Positions 1-6,007 are shown, counted from the stretch's first letter. The stretch: 7,389 bases of DNA from an uncultured Rhodospirillales bacterium (GCA_937127205.1 CAKZLS010000119.1:1-7389), one strand, 5' to 3'. The notes: a model not told the origin generated them from the letters alone. Numbers and translations: made by a program.

Positions 1-546
1 GTATCCGTCGCGCGCCTCGAACGCGGCCTTGGACCGCTTGGCCCAGCGCATGGAGAGCCGCATGGACTCCGCGGCGGCGGCATGGCTCGCGGGAAAGGGC
101 GTGCATTCGTCGAACGCCATGGCGATGTCGGCGTCCAGCATCCGCTGGATCTCCACCGAGCGTTCCGGCGTCAGCACATGGGCGCTGCCGTCCAAGTGCG
201 ATCGAAACTGCACGCCGTCCTCGGTCATCTTCGCCAGCTTGGCGAGCGACATCACCTGAAACCCGCCGGAGTCGGTGAGGATCGGTCCCGGCCAATTCAT
301 GAACGTATGCAGCCCGCCGAGCCGCTCCACACGCTCGGGTCCCGGCCGCAGCATAAGATGGTAGGTGTTTCCCAGCACGATCCGGGCGCCGGTGGAGGCC
401 AGCATCTCGGGTGTCATCGCCTTCACCGTTGCCGCCGTGCCCACGGGCATGAACGTCGGCGTCTCCACCGCGCCGTGAGCCGTCTCCAGCCGGCCCCGGC
501 GCGCCACGCCGTCGGTGGCCAGCAGTTCAAACGCCAGCCCGGTCAT
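1..546 (-). CDS. tgt: Queuine/preQ1 tRNA-ribosyltransferase, N-terminal part (3' end outside window)
   Basis: Tgt exchanges guanine-34 in the anticodon of GUN tRNAs (Asp, Asn, His, Tyr) for the queuosine precursor preQ1; it acts in the cytoplasm just before QueA. The window holds the first 182 codons, about half of a typical bacterial Tgt (370-390 residues), with no stop or frameshift. Family motifs are clear: TPTFMPVGTAATVKAM at residues 29-44, GNTYHLMLRPG at 59-69, TDSGGFQVMSL at 91-101 and AFDECTPFPA at 144-153. Asp92 of TDSGGFQ and Asp146 of FDEC correspond to conserved active-site/base-binding aspartates of the family; the catalytic nucleophile and the zinc site lie in the missing C-terminal part. 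The ATG at 546-544 overlaps the queA TGA (545-543) as ATGA, so translation is probably coupled. Identification is secure; only the 3' end is unseen. Confidence 0.97.
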   Translation of the reverse strand, partial: MTGLAFELLATDGVARRGRLETAHGAVETPTFMPVGTAATVKAMTPEMLASTGARIVLGNTYHLMLRPGPERVERLGGLHTFMNWPGPILTDSGGFQVMSLAKLAKMTEDGVQFRSHLDGSAHVLTPERSVEIQRMLDADIAMAFDECTPFPASHAAAAESMRLSMRWAKRSKAAFEARDGY

Positions 547-1580
547 GGGTCGTCACCCCGGTGGAGCAGGCAGCAATCGCCATAGGAGTAGAACCGGTAT
601 CCGGTCTCGATAGCTTGGCGATAGGCGCGCTTCATGCGCTCGGTACCGGCGAGTGCGCACACCAGCATGAACAGCGTCGAGCGCGGCAGATGAAAGTTGG
701 TGAGCAACAGGTCGATGATTTTGAAGCGATAGCCGGGTGTGATGAAGATATCGGTGTCTCCGGCGAACGGCGCGAGAACACCATCTTCCCCGGCCGCCGT
801 CTCCAGCAGACGGAGCGACGTGGTTCCCACCGCCACCACCCGCCCGCCGGCGGCGCGCGCCGCGTTGATCGACTGGGCCGCACGCGCGTCGATGGTTCCC
901 CACTCGGCGTGCATCACATGATCCTCCACCCGCTCGGCCTTGACCGGCAAGAAGGTCCCGGCGCCCACGTGTAGTGTCAGGGTCACGCGTCGCACGCCGC
1001 GTGCATCCAATGCGGCAAGCAGCGGCTCGGTAAAATGCAGCCCGGCGGTCGGCGCCGCCACCGCGCCGGGGTTGGCCGCGAACACGGTCTGGTAATCGGC
1101 GCGGTCGCGCTTGTCGGCCAGTCCGTCGCGTTTGATATAGGGCGGCAGCGGCATGGCGCCGTGCGCCTCCAGCGCCGCCAGCAGCGCCGGCCCCTCGCGA
1201 TCAAATGTAAGTGTAATCTCGCCGTCGTCGCCCTTGGCCGCCACCTCCGCCGACAACCCGGCGGCGAAGTCGATACGCTGACCGGCCTTGAGCCGCTTGC
1301 CCGGCCGCGCGAATGCACGCCAGCGGCTTGGGCCCACCTGCTTGTGCAGGGTCGCCTCGATGCGGGCGTCGCCGCGCCGCCCCGCCAGGCGGGTGGGAAT
1401 GACACGGGTATCGTTGCAGACCAGAATATCGTCAGGGCGCAATATGCCCGGAAGATCGCGCACCGTCCGGTCCGCCAGATCCTCGCCCACTTCCAACAGC
1501 CGCGCGGCGTCGCGCGGCGCCACCGGCCGCTGGGCGATGGCATCGGCGGGAAGGTGGAAGTCGAACGCGTCGACCTTCAT
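543..1580 (-). CDS. queA: S-adenosylmethionine:tRNA ribosyltransferase-isomerase
   Basis: QueA transfers and isomerises the ribosyl part of S-adenosylmethionine onto preQ1-modified tRNA to give epoxyqueuosine, following Tgt. The 345-residue length is usual for the family. Conserved blocks appear in order: FDFHLPADAIAQRP at 6-19, VCNDTRVIPTRLAGRR at 54-69, PLPPYIKR at 144-151, YQTVFAANPGAVAAPTAGLHFT at 163-184 (given as a block, all present), LHVGAGTFLPVK at 203-214, MHAEW at 223-227, VAVGTTSLRLLE at 249-260, and TDIFITPGYRFKIIDLLLTNFHLP in 276-299. The C-terminus YRFYSYGDCCLL ends with a short extra HRGDDP. The frame is open for 59 more codons upstream to an ATG at 1757, but I chose the ATG at 1580 because MKVDAFDFHLP is the usual QueA N-terminus and the extension has no family similarity and would cover the divergent gene's ribosome site. 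The Shine-Dalgarno is weak (CGGAAT, about 5 bases upstream). The stop overlaps the tgt start. Confidence 0.96.
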   Translation of the reverse strand: MKVDAFDFHLPADAIAQRPVAPRDAARLLEVGEDLADRTVRDLPGILRPDDILVCNDTRVIPTRLAGRRGDARIEATLHKQVGPSRWRAFARPGKRLKAGQRIDFAAGLSAEVAAKGDDGEITLTFDREGPALLAALEAHGAMPLPPYIKRDGLADKRDRADYQTVFAANPGAVAAPTAGLHFTEPLLAALDARGVRRVTLTLHVGAGTFLPVKAERVEDHVMHAEWGTIDARAAQSINAARAAGGRVVAVGTTSLRLLETAAGEDGVLAPFAGDTDIFITPGYRFKIIDLLLTNFHLPRSTLFMLVCALAGTERMKRAYRQAIETGYRFYSYGDCCLLHRGDDP

Positions 1581-1746
1581 GGGATTCCGTTGCTGTGAGA
1601 ACATTCGCGGCGCGCCGACATCCAAGGGGGCCAGCACGAAACCGGGTTCGTACACCAACACGCCGCTTGACGCCACCCCGGACCAGCGGCCAAGATTCCG
1701 CCGCGCCCTATTCAGGGTCCTACTGTTGTATCGGGGGAGTAAAATC

Positions 1747-2043
1747 ATGCATGTCACTTTGGTTCACGTCCGGGTCAAGTCCGACCGGGTGGACGACTTC
1801 ATCGACGCCATCAAAGCCAACCACGAGGCCTCCATCACCGAGCCCGGCAACCGCCGGTTCGACGTCCTTCAAGACCCGTCCGACCCGACCAAATTCATCC
1901 TCTACGAGGCCTATGCCAGCGGCGATGACGCGGCCAAGCACAAGGAAACGGCACACTACCTGGCCTGGCGGGAAACGGTGGAGGACATGATGGCCGAACC
2001 GCGCAAGGGTGTGCCCTACACCGGCCTGTTCCCCAAGGACTGA
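1747..2043 (+). CDS. LsrG-like small monooxygenase/isomerase (ABM domain)
   Basis: This 98-residue cytoplasmic protein is a single antibiotic-biosynthesis-monooxygenase (ABM) domain, a dimeric ferredoxin-like alpha/beta barrel fold. From memory it matches E. coli LsrG, the phospho-AI-2 degradation enzyme, closely: the start MHVTLV, NH at 25-26, EPGNRRFDVLQDP at 32-44, YEAY at 53-56, HKETAHY at 65-71 and the MMAEPRK region near 80-86. Seen directly: an excellent Shine-Dalgarno GGGGGAG at 1733-1739, seven bases before the ATG. The next gene starts three bases after this stop, so the two form an operon. Family members include the LsrG isomerase, YgiN-type quinol monooxygenases and polyketide-tailoring oxygenases, so the reaction cannot be fixed from sequence alone. 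No lsrF, lsrK or lsr transporter gene is in the window, which argues against assuming AI-2 turnover. Fold assignment is strong; substrate is unknown. Confidence 0.9.
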   Translation: MHVTLVHVRVKSDRVDDFIDAIKANHEASITEPGNRRFDVLQDPSDPTKFILYEAYASGDDAAKHKETAHYLAWRETVEDMMAEPRKGVPYTGLFPKD

Positions 2044-2046
2044 GCG

Positions 2047-3252
2047 ATGACCCCGATCCAGCCGTTTTCCATCGCCCGGCTTCCGCGCATTGTGTTCGGC
2101 GCGGGCACGGTAGAGAGCGTTCCCGACGAAGCCCGGGCCTTCGGCCGGCGGGCGCTGATCGTCACCGGTGCGCAATCCTTCCGCGCCTCGCCCCACTGGC
2201 AATCGCTGATCGACGGCCTTGCCGAGCGCAGCGTGGCCTGGTTCGACATCCACGTGGAGGGAGAACCATCGCCCGATATGGTGGACCGCGCGGTGGCCGA
2301 GTTCAGCGAGAGCGACATCGACGTGGTCATCGCCGTCGGCGGCGGCAGCGCGCTCGATGCGGGCAAGGCCATCGCCGGTCTGTTGCCCCACGGACATTCG
2401 GTGATGGAACACCTCGAGGGTGTCGGACCGGAACGCCCCTACGAGGGACCCTCTGTGCCGCTGATCGCCGTACCGACCACCGCCGGCACCGGCAGCGAAG
2501 CGACCAAAAATGCGGTGCTCAGCCGGCGCGGCAAGAACGGCTTCAAGAAGTCGTTCCGCGATGACGCCTTGGTGGCCCAGGTGGCCATCGTCGACCCCGA
2601 ACTGCTCGCCACCTGTCCGCCCGGGGTGATCGCCGCCAATGGCATGGACGCCTTCACCCAGCTCATGGAATCCTACGTGTCCATCCGCGCCAATCCGCTG
2701 ACCGACGCCCTCGCCTGGTCAGGGATGGAGGCATTCCGCGACGGCTTTTTCGCTTGCTGGGAAGGCGGCGACGGAGCGCAGGCCAAGGCGGGCCGATCGC
2801 GCATGGCCTACGCGTCGCTGCTGTCCGGGGTCTGCTTGGCCCAGACCGGCCTCGGTTCGGTGCACGGCCTGGCGTCGCCGCTCGGCGCCTTCTTCCCCAT
2901 CCCTCATGGATTGTGCTGCGGAACGCTGGTGGCGGAGGCATCGGACGTCAACATCCATGCTCTCCGCGAACGACAACCGGACAGTCCGGCGCTCGAAAAA
3001 TATGCGCGTGTGGGCGAGGTTCTCGCGGAAGACCTGGTCAATGTTCATGACCGCAGCCAGGGTCAATCGGCACTGGTGGAGACGCTTCGGGCCTGGACCG
3101 ATCGGCTGTCGCTGGCCGGGCTCGGCGACTACGGAATGAAACCCGGGGACATGGAGCGGGTGGTGGCGGGATGCCGGGGCGGCAGCATGAAAACCAACCC
3201 CATCGTGCTGACCGACGCGGAAGTAGAAACCATCGTCGAACGGCGGCTGTAA
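2047..3252 (+). CDS. Iron-containing (group III) alcohol dehydrogenase family protein
   Basis: A 401-residue NAD(P)-dependent dehydrogenase of the Fe-ADH family (FucO, AdhB, maleylacetate reductase relatives), which interconverts alcohols and aldehydes/ketones or reduces related carbonyls. The N-terminal nucleotide-binding half shows FGAGT at 17-21, VIAVGGGSALDAGKA at 94-108 and VPTTAGTGSEAT at 142-153. The C-terminal helical half carries the metal site: Asp201 in NGMDAFTQLMESYVS, His273 in SVHGLASPLG and His287 in IPHGLCCG. The remaining ligand position, four residues after the Asp (DALTH in FucO), is Gln205 here; I recall a Fe-ADH subgroup with similar DALTQ sequences, so this may be a subgroup trait and not a defect. 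A Shine-Dalgarno AAGGA at 2035-2039 lies inside the end of the upstream gene, seven bases from the ATG. With only three bases separating the genes, both products likely act on the same compound or pathway. Substrate cannot be assigned. Confidence 0.93.
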   Translation: MTPIQPFSIARLPRIVFGAGTVESVPDEARAFGRRALIVTGAQSFRASPHWQSLIDGLAERSVAWFDIHVEGEPSPDMVDRAVAEFSESDIDVVIAVGGGSALDAGKAIAGLLPHGHSVMEHLEGVGPERPYEGPSVPLIAVPTTAGTGSEATKNAVLSRRGKNGFKKSFRDDALVAQVAIVDPELLATCPPGVIAANGMDAFTQLMESYVSIRANPLTDALAWSGMEAFRDGFFACWEGGDGAQAKAGRSRMAYASLLSGVCLAQTGLGSVHGLASPLGAFFPIPHGLCCGTLVAEASDVNIHALRERQPDSPALEKYARVGEVLAEDLVNVHDRSQGQSALVETLRAWTDRLSLAGLGDYGMKPGDMERVVAGCRGGSMKTNPIVLTDAEVETIVERRL

Positions 3253-3271
3253 AAGGGGACTGCGCCAGCGG

Positions 3272-3526
3272 CTACTTGCCGCGAGAGCGGAGAAGAACCA
3301 CCAGCAGCCACACCGGCACCACCAGGATGGCGCCGAGCACGATGTATTCGATGGTGCCGGCAAACACAGACGCTACGGTGTCGAAGGCGCCCTCGAGGGT
3401 TCCGCCCATGCGCGCGGCAATGCTCGCGGGCGTGACGCCGAGGGCCGACATCACAAATCCCACCACGAGCGAAGCGATCAGAAGTTTGATTAACGTTCCC
3501 GCGAAACCGCGGGGCAAGGACCCCAC
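3272..3526 (-). CDS. Small two-helix inner-membrane protein, DUF6460-like
   Basis: An 84-residue protein with two hydrophobic segments: residues 11-31 (LIKLLIASLVVGFVMSALGV) and about 57-79 (YIVLGAILVVPVWLLVVLL), followed by a basic tail RSRGK. The pattern, with a LVVGFVMSALGV-type first helix, a short amphipathic middle and a second helix containing a proline (VVPVWLL), resembles the DUF6460 family of small alphaproteobacterial membrane proteins; this is a match from memory. The start codon is GTG (3526-3524), preceded by AAAAAGG four bases upstream; a TTG three codons later is an alternative. It begins nine bases after the stop of the DUF882 gene, so the two are very probably one transcript. 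It converges with the Fe-ADH gene, 19 bases away. Function is unknown; a partner or anchor role for the envelope peptidase is only a guess from position. Confidence 0.78.
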   Translation of the reverse strand: MGSLPRGFAGTLIKLLIASLVVGFVMSALGVTPASIAARMGGTLEGAFDTVASVFAGTIEYIVLGAILVVPVWLLVVLLRSRGK

Positions 3527-3535
3527 CTTACCTTT

Positions 3536-4195
3536 TTAGCCCCGCCACGTGCGGACGTCGCCGGAGTCCAAGTGGACGAAGCGACGATAGTAGCCCACAC
3601 CGCCGCGTTCCAATTTGCGGGCTGCCTTCGCCAACTTGCTGGGCCGAACACCGGACAGCTTCACGTCCACCGCCTGACCCCTCATGTGCAAGCTGTTCTT
3701 CGCGACGCGGCGGCTAGTGCGCCGCAATTTGGCATTACTGGCGGGAGAACGGTAGCCCGAGAAGACCTCAAAATGGCCGTTGGGGCTCAGCTGGGTCTTA
3801 AGGTCATAAAGCTGATCCAGCAGGCGGGGATCGATGAGCCGAACCTGGTTGGTCCGCTGATCGCGCATCAGCCGGCTGATTTTCTTGAGCCCGGAGGGTA
3901 CGTACCGCCCATTGGACCAATAGACCACGGTCAGCGTTTCTTTATTATGGACATTGCGGAACGACAGCGACTTCTTGGACTGGCTAGCGGTCCGGCCGCG
4001 GAACCGCTTCGATGGGCGCGCCTTCGGGGTCTTTACGGCAGCGTTGGCATGCGGTGACTCCGCGCCGCGGGCCGGATAGACCTTGGACGTCCGGGCAAAC
4101 GCCGGCAGCGGCAAAACACCGATAACGGCAGAGGCGGCGCCCAGTCCGAGCAGCCAACGACGGGTAAATACGGAATAAAATTTTGAATTCGGCAC
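3536..4195 (-). CDS. Exported DUF882 (YcbK/MepK-like, M15-fold) murein peptidase
   Basis: A zinc-dependent peptidase-like protein of the family of E. coli MepK (YcbK), a periplasmic endopeptidase acting on peptidoglycan cross-links. With the GTG at 4195 it has 219 residues. The N-terminus reads TRRWLLGLGAASAVIG...PAFA: a twin-arginine pair at 12-13, a hydrophobic core and a likely cleavage after AFA near 34, so export by Tat is plausible. A basic, Ser/Pro/Lys-rich linker follows (about 35-80). The C-terminal domain shows FSGYRSP at 145-151, LHMRGQAVD with putative zinc ligands His170 and Asp177, and FVHLD with His208, the M15-type set. The start is uncertain: GTG at 4237 or 4216 would add 14 or 7 residues, but only the 4195 GTG has a fair ribosome site (AGGGGA at 4211-4206, ten bases away). 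The gene lies upstream of, and nine bases from, the DUF6460-like gene. Fold and export are well supported; exact bond cleaved is inferred. Confidence 0.88.
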   Translation of the reverse strand: MPNSKFYSVFTRRWLLGLGAASAVIGVLPLPAFARTSKVYPARGAESPHANAAVKTPKARPSKRFRGRTASQSKKSLSFRNVHNKETLTVVYWSNGRYVPSGLKKISRLMRDQRTNQVRLIDPRLLDQLYDLKTQLSPNGHFEVFSGYRSPASNAKLRRTSRRVAKNSLHMRGQAVDVKLSGVRPSKLAKAARKLERGGVGYYRRFVHLDSGDVRTWRG

Positions 4196-4261
4196 TTGCG
4201 GAATATCCCCTGTCACTTGGTCTGTCTTACGCTGCACCGCGACGGCGCATGGTCACACTCA

Positions 4262-4289
4262 ATAGCATTCGTTTCGCGGTGACGGTCAA
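4262..4289 (-). promoter_or_regulatory. Candidate housekeeping sigma promoter of the DUF882-DUF6460 unit
   Basis: Read on the minus strand, TTGACC (4289-4284) matches the -35 consensus in five of six bases. Sixteen bases later TGCTAT (4267-4262) is a poor -10 with three of six matches. Transcription would begin near 4255, giving a leader of about 60 bases to the preferred GTG at 4195. It is the best such match in the leader, but alphaproteobacterial -10 elements are degenerate and the call is weak. Confidence 0.3.
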
Positions 4290-4331
4290 GTCTCTATACT
4301 GCACCGCGTTATCTTACTATTTGGTGTACCT

Positions 4332-4357
4332 AACACTTAGACCCCGTTGGGTGTTCC
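4332..4357 (-). promoter_or_regulatory. Near-consensus EcfG-type promoter, minus strand
   Basis: Read on the minus strand, GGAAC (4357-4353) is followed after 17 bases by TGTT (4335-4332). The EcfG consensus is GGAAC-N16/17-CGTT, so one base of nine differs, in the -10. It points toward the DUF882 gene, about 130 bases from the preferred start. It overlaps the TGTTC/GAACA inverted repeat, so the GGAAC could instead belong to that element. Confidence 0.25.
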
Positions 4358-4369
4358 ATTGTTAGAACA
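4352..4369. repeat. Inverted repeat TGTTC-N8-GAACA
   Basis: Perfect five-base arms (4352-4356 and 4365-4369) around an eight-base spacer, in AT-rich sequence. The 18-bp dyad has the size of a dimeric repressor or activator site. It is not the alphaproteobacterial LexA box, which is a direct repeat GTTC-N7-GTTC. Short arms mean chance occurrence is possible. Confidence 0.3.
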
Positions 4370-4475
4370 AAAAGAATTTTGGCGTAAAATATGACTAAAA
4401 CATGGCATAATCGTCAGAAATACCCCGTAATGCGTCAATTACAACCGCTCGTTCCGCAACCCCAATAATCATTAT

Positions 4476-4495
4476 CGTTATCGTATAGGATAACG
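4476..4495. repeat. Perfect 20-bp inverted repeat CGTTATC-N6-GATAACG
   Basis: Seven-base perfect arms, CGTTATC (4476-4482) and GATAACG (4489-4495), flank the spacer gtatag. The dyad lies about 165 bp upstream of the EcfG-type promoter and 240 bp upstream of the App1-like start codon. It has no T-run after it on the plus strand, so it is more like an operator or an RNA hairpin than an intrinsic terminator. No regulator gene is in the window to pair with it. Confidence 0.45.
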
Positions 4496-4594
4496 GCGGT
4501 CAGCCGCGCTTGCGATGACCTGCGGACTCGCGAATCGATCTCAATTCGATCGGTAGGTGAGATTACTGACCTGCCTCGCCCCTATATTGTACTT

Positions 4595-4619
4595 GGAACA
4601 AAGGCATTGCGACGTCGAT
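4595..4619 (+). promoter_or_regulatory. Partial EcfG-type promoter match upstream of the perfect one
   Basis: GGAAC (4595-4599) is followed after 16 bases by CGAT (4616-4619); consensus at that place is CGTT, so one base differs. It is in the same orientation as the perfect match 65 bp downstream and could be a weak tandem promoter or a chance GGAAC. Confidence 0.2.
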
Positions 4620-4659
4620 CCGTCCTTGAGACGATAGGAAAGATCCAGGTTTTCGAATC

Positions 4660-4684
4660 GGAACGAAAGACATGGCCAAGCGTT
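4660..4684 (+). promoter_or_regulatory. EcfG (general stress response) type promoter of the App1-like gene
   Basis: GGAAC (4660-4664), a 16-base spacer, then CGTT (4681-4684) is an exact match to the published alphaproteobacterial EcfG/RpoE2/SigT consensus GGAAC-N16/17-CGTT. It has the right strand and distance: a start near 4690-4692 would leave a leader of about 45 bases before the ATG at 4736. EcfG is released from its anti-sigma factor NepR by the response regulator PhyR under stress and starvation, so the downstream gene is probably part of that regulon. The match is seen in the sequence; its use is inferred. Confidence 0.75.
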
Positions 4685-4735
4685 AGTCCTCTACATTCAT
4701 TTCCGGCACAATCATTTTCAGCATAAGGCGGCATT

Positions 4736-5989
4736 ATGAGCAATCACGCTACCCGCAAGAAAGTTTCCCATGGTCTGGGCCGCTTGTTCCGGGTGCTTTC
4801 GCGTCCCGCCAGACACACCGTCACACAGGGCAGCATCGTCATTCAACCGTATCGGGGTTACGGCTATCGCGACCGCGCGTTTTTCATGGGTCGCGTGGTC
4901 AGGCAGCCGAGATTGGCGGCGATGGATCGCGGGCCCGGAGTTCTCGACGACTTGGTATTCATCCTCAGGCGCTTCCTGCGGCGCGGGATTGCCGGAACTG
5001 AGGTTACCGCCCGCGCACACGGCAGCGAGCATCGCGCCGTCACGGACAAAGACGGCTACTACAGTTTCAACATACAGGTGCCGGATAGCAGCGGCTGGCA
5101 GGGTGAGTGGCGAAACATCGATCTCCACCTTCCCGATCCGCAATACGGCGATGTCGGAGCCCAATCGCCGGTCTACTTCCCGCCGGAAACATGCCAGCGC
5201 GTCGTCATCAGCGACATCGACGATACCGTCATGTACACTGGTGTCGCCAACAAGGCGAAGATGCTGTGGCGGCTTTTTGCCACCTCCGCGGAGGACCGGC
5301 TGGCATTTCCCGGCGTCGGCGTCTTCTACCGGGAGCTCCACAAGGGGGTTTCGGGATCCGATGGCAATCCCATGATCTATGTCTCGCGCGCGCCTTGGAC
5401 CATTTACGAAGTGATCGAGGAATTCTTCAGAATTCACGATATCCCGGTCGGTCCGGTCCTGTTTCTGCGGGAGTGGGGGATGACCTTGCAGCGTCCCCTC
5501 CCGAAGCAGTCGAAGGGCCACAAGCGCAAACTCGTCGAGGAAACGTTGGCCATTTACGACAACCTTCCCTTCGTACTCATCGGCGACAGCGGCCAGCGGG
5601 ATCCGGAAATCTACGCCGATGTCGTGCGCGACAACCCGTCCCGCGTGAGCGCCGTCTACATCCGCAATGTCAGTCACGACGAGGGCCGGGCAGATGCCAT
5701 CGAGCGGCTCGCCAAGGAGATGGTCGAAGCCGGCAGCAGCTTGGTGCTCGCCGCCGATAGCTATGCCATGGCCGCCCATGCCGCCGACCACGGATTGCTC
5801 TCGGGCGATGGATTGGACGCGGTGCGCGACGCGCAGTTGGACGACGGAGAAGCCGCGAGCCACGCGTCGCGTCCTATTACTCGGCCCAAACCCGCCGACA
5901 GCGCTGGATCCGAAGACCGTCCCGACCTGCGCAAAACTTTGAAACGGACGCCGGAAGAAGAGCCTCACAAAAGCATCGTCGTCGAATAG
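4736..5989 (+). CDS. DUF2183 / App1-like phosphatase, HAD-type (putative phosphatidate phosphatase)
   Basis: A 417-residue protein whose central part (about 153-310) is a DUF2183 (App1 catalytic) domain. HAD-type motifs are visible: ISDIDDTVMYTG with the DxDDT catalytic aspartates Asp160 and Asp162, IYVSRAPWTIY at 214-224 with Ser217 as motif II, the basic GHKRK stretch at 261-265 for motif III, and FVLIGDSGQRDPEIY at 279-293 with Asp284 and Asp289 for motif IV. Yeast App1 dephosphorylates phosphatidic acid to diacylglycerol; bacterial substrates are inferred. Residues 84-132 (GIAGTEVTA...TDKDGYYSFNI) resemble a small beta-sandwich of the transthyretin/carboxypeptidase-regulatory type. The last 65 residues are charged, Pro-rich and probably disordered. 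No signal peptide or membrane helix is seen. The ribosome site AAGGCGG sits just upstream of the ATG, and an EcfG-type promoter precedes it. It appears monocistronic, converging with the AsmA-like gene. Confidence 0.9.
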   Translation: MSNHATRKKVSHGLGRLFRVLSRPARHTVTQGSIVIQPYRGYGYRDRAFFMGRVVRQPRLAAMDRGPGVLDDLVFILRRFLRRGIAGTEVTARAHGSEHRAVTDKDGYYSFNIQVPDSSGWQGEWRNIDLHLPDPQYGDVGAQSPVYFPPETCQRVVISDIDDTVMYTGVANKAKMLWRLFATSAEDRLAFPGVGVFYRELHKGVSGSDGNPMIYVSRAPWTIYEVIEEFFRIHDIPVGPVLFLREWGMTLQRPLPKQSKGHKRKLVEETLAIYDNLPFVLIGDSGQRDPEIYADVVRDNPSRVSAVYIRNVSHDEGRADAIERLAKEMVEAGSSLVLAADSYAMAAHAADHGLLSGDGLDAVRDAQLDDGEAASHASRPITRPKPADSAGSEDRPDLRKTLKRTPEEEPHKSIVVE

Positions 5990-6007
5990 GCCGGGTTCCG
6001 GGCGTCG

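Larger units (their letters stand above)
4196..4735. other. Long AT-richer intergenic region between divergent genes
   Basis: No convincing gene was found in this stretch of about 500 bp. The open frames here are short, lack ribosome sites and resemble no protein I know, and no tRNA-like cloverleaf was seen. Composition around 4290-4480 is clearly richer in A and T than the flanking genes. It holds, left to right: the leader and candidate promoters of the DUF882 gene (minus strand), a TGTTC/GAACA inverted repeat, a perfect CGTTATC/GATAACG inverted repeat, one partial and one perfect EcfG-type promoter, and the ribosome site AAGG at 4725-4728 of the App1-like gene. The length exceeds what two promoters need, so a small RNA or a regulator-binding region is possible but not demonstrated. 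Confidence 0.6.

Noticed and set aside
543..546. ATGA overlap of queA stop and tgt start as something unusual.
   Set aside because: Translational coupling of adjacent queuosine genes is ordinary.
82..585. Long open frames on the plus strand over tgt and queA, and similar frames opposite the Fe-ADH, App1-like and AsmA-like genes.
   Set aside because: They are antisense shadows of GC-rich genes, with Arg/Ala/Pro/His-rich translations, no family motifs and no ribosome sites.
1667..1696. TTGACG with CAAGAT 18 bases later as a promoter for the LsrG-like/Fe-ADH pair.
   Set aside because: The -35 is good but the -10 matches only three of six bases; not enough to call.
1581..1757. N-terminal extension of queA by 59 codons to an ATG at 1757.
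   Set aside because: The extension has no QueA similarity, would run antisense over the ribosome site and start of the LsrG-like gene, and MKVDAFDFHLP at 1580 is the normal QueA start.
3268..3282. Hairpin GCGGC-tactt-GCCGC between the convergent Fe-ADH and DUF6460-like genes as a terminator.
   Set aside because: The stem is only five bp, lies partly in the DUF6460-like coding end, and has no adjacent T-run on either strand.
4183..4365. Sixty-residue plus-strand open frame at the edge of the intergenic region.
   Set aside because: No ribosome site or recognisable protein features, and it overlaps the start of the DUF882 gene on the other strand.
4353..4368. GTTC/GAAC sequences as an SOS (LexA) box.
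   Set aside because: The alphaproteobacterial LexA box is a direct repeat GTTC-N7-GTTC; here the arms are inverted with N8.
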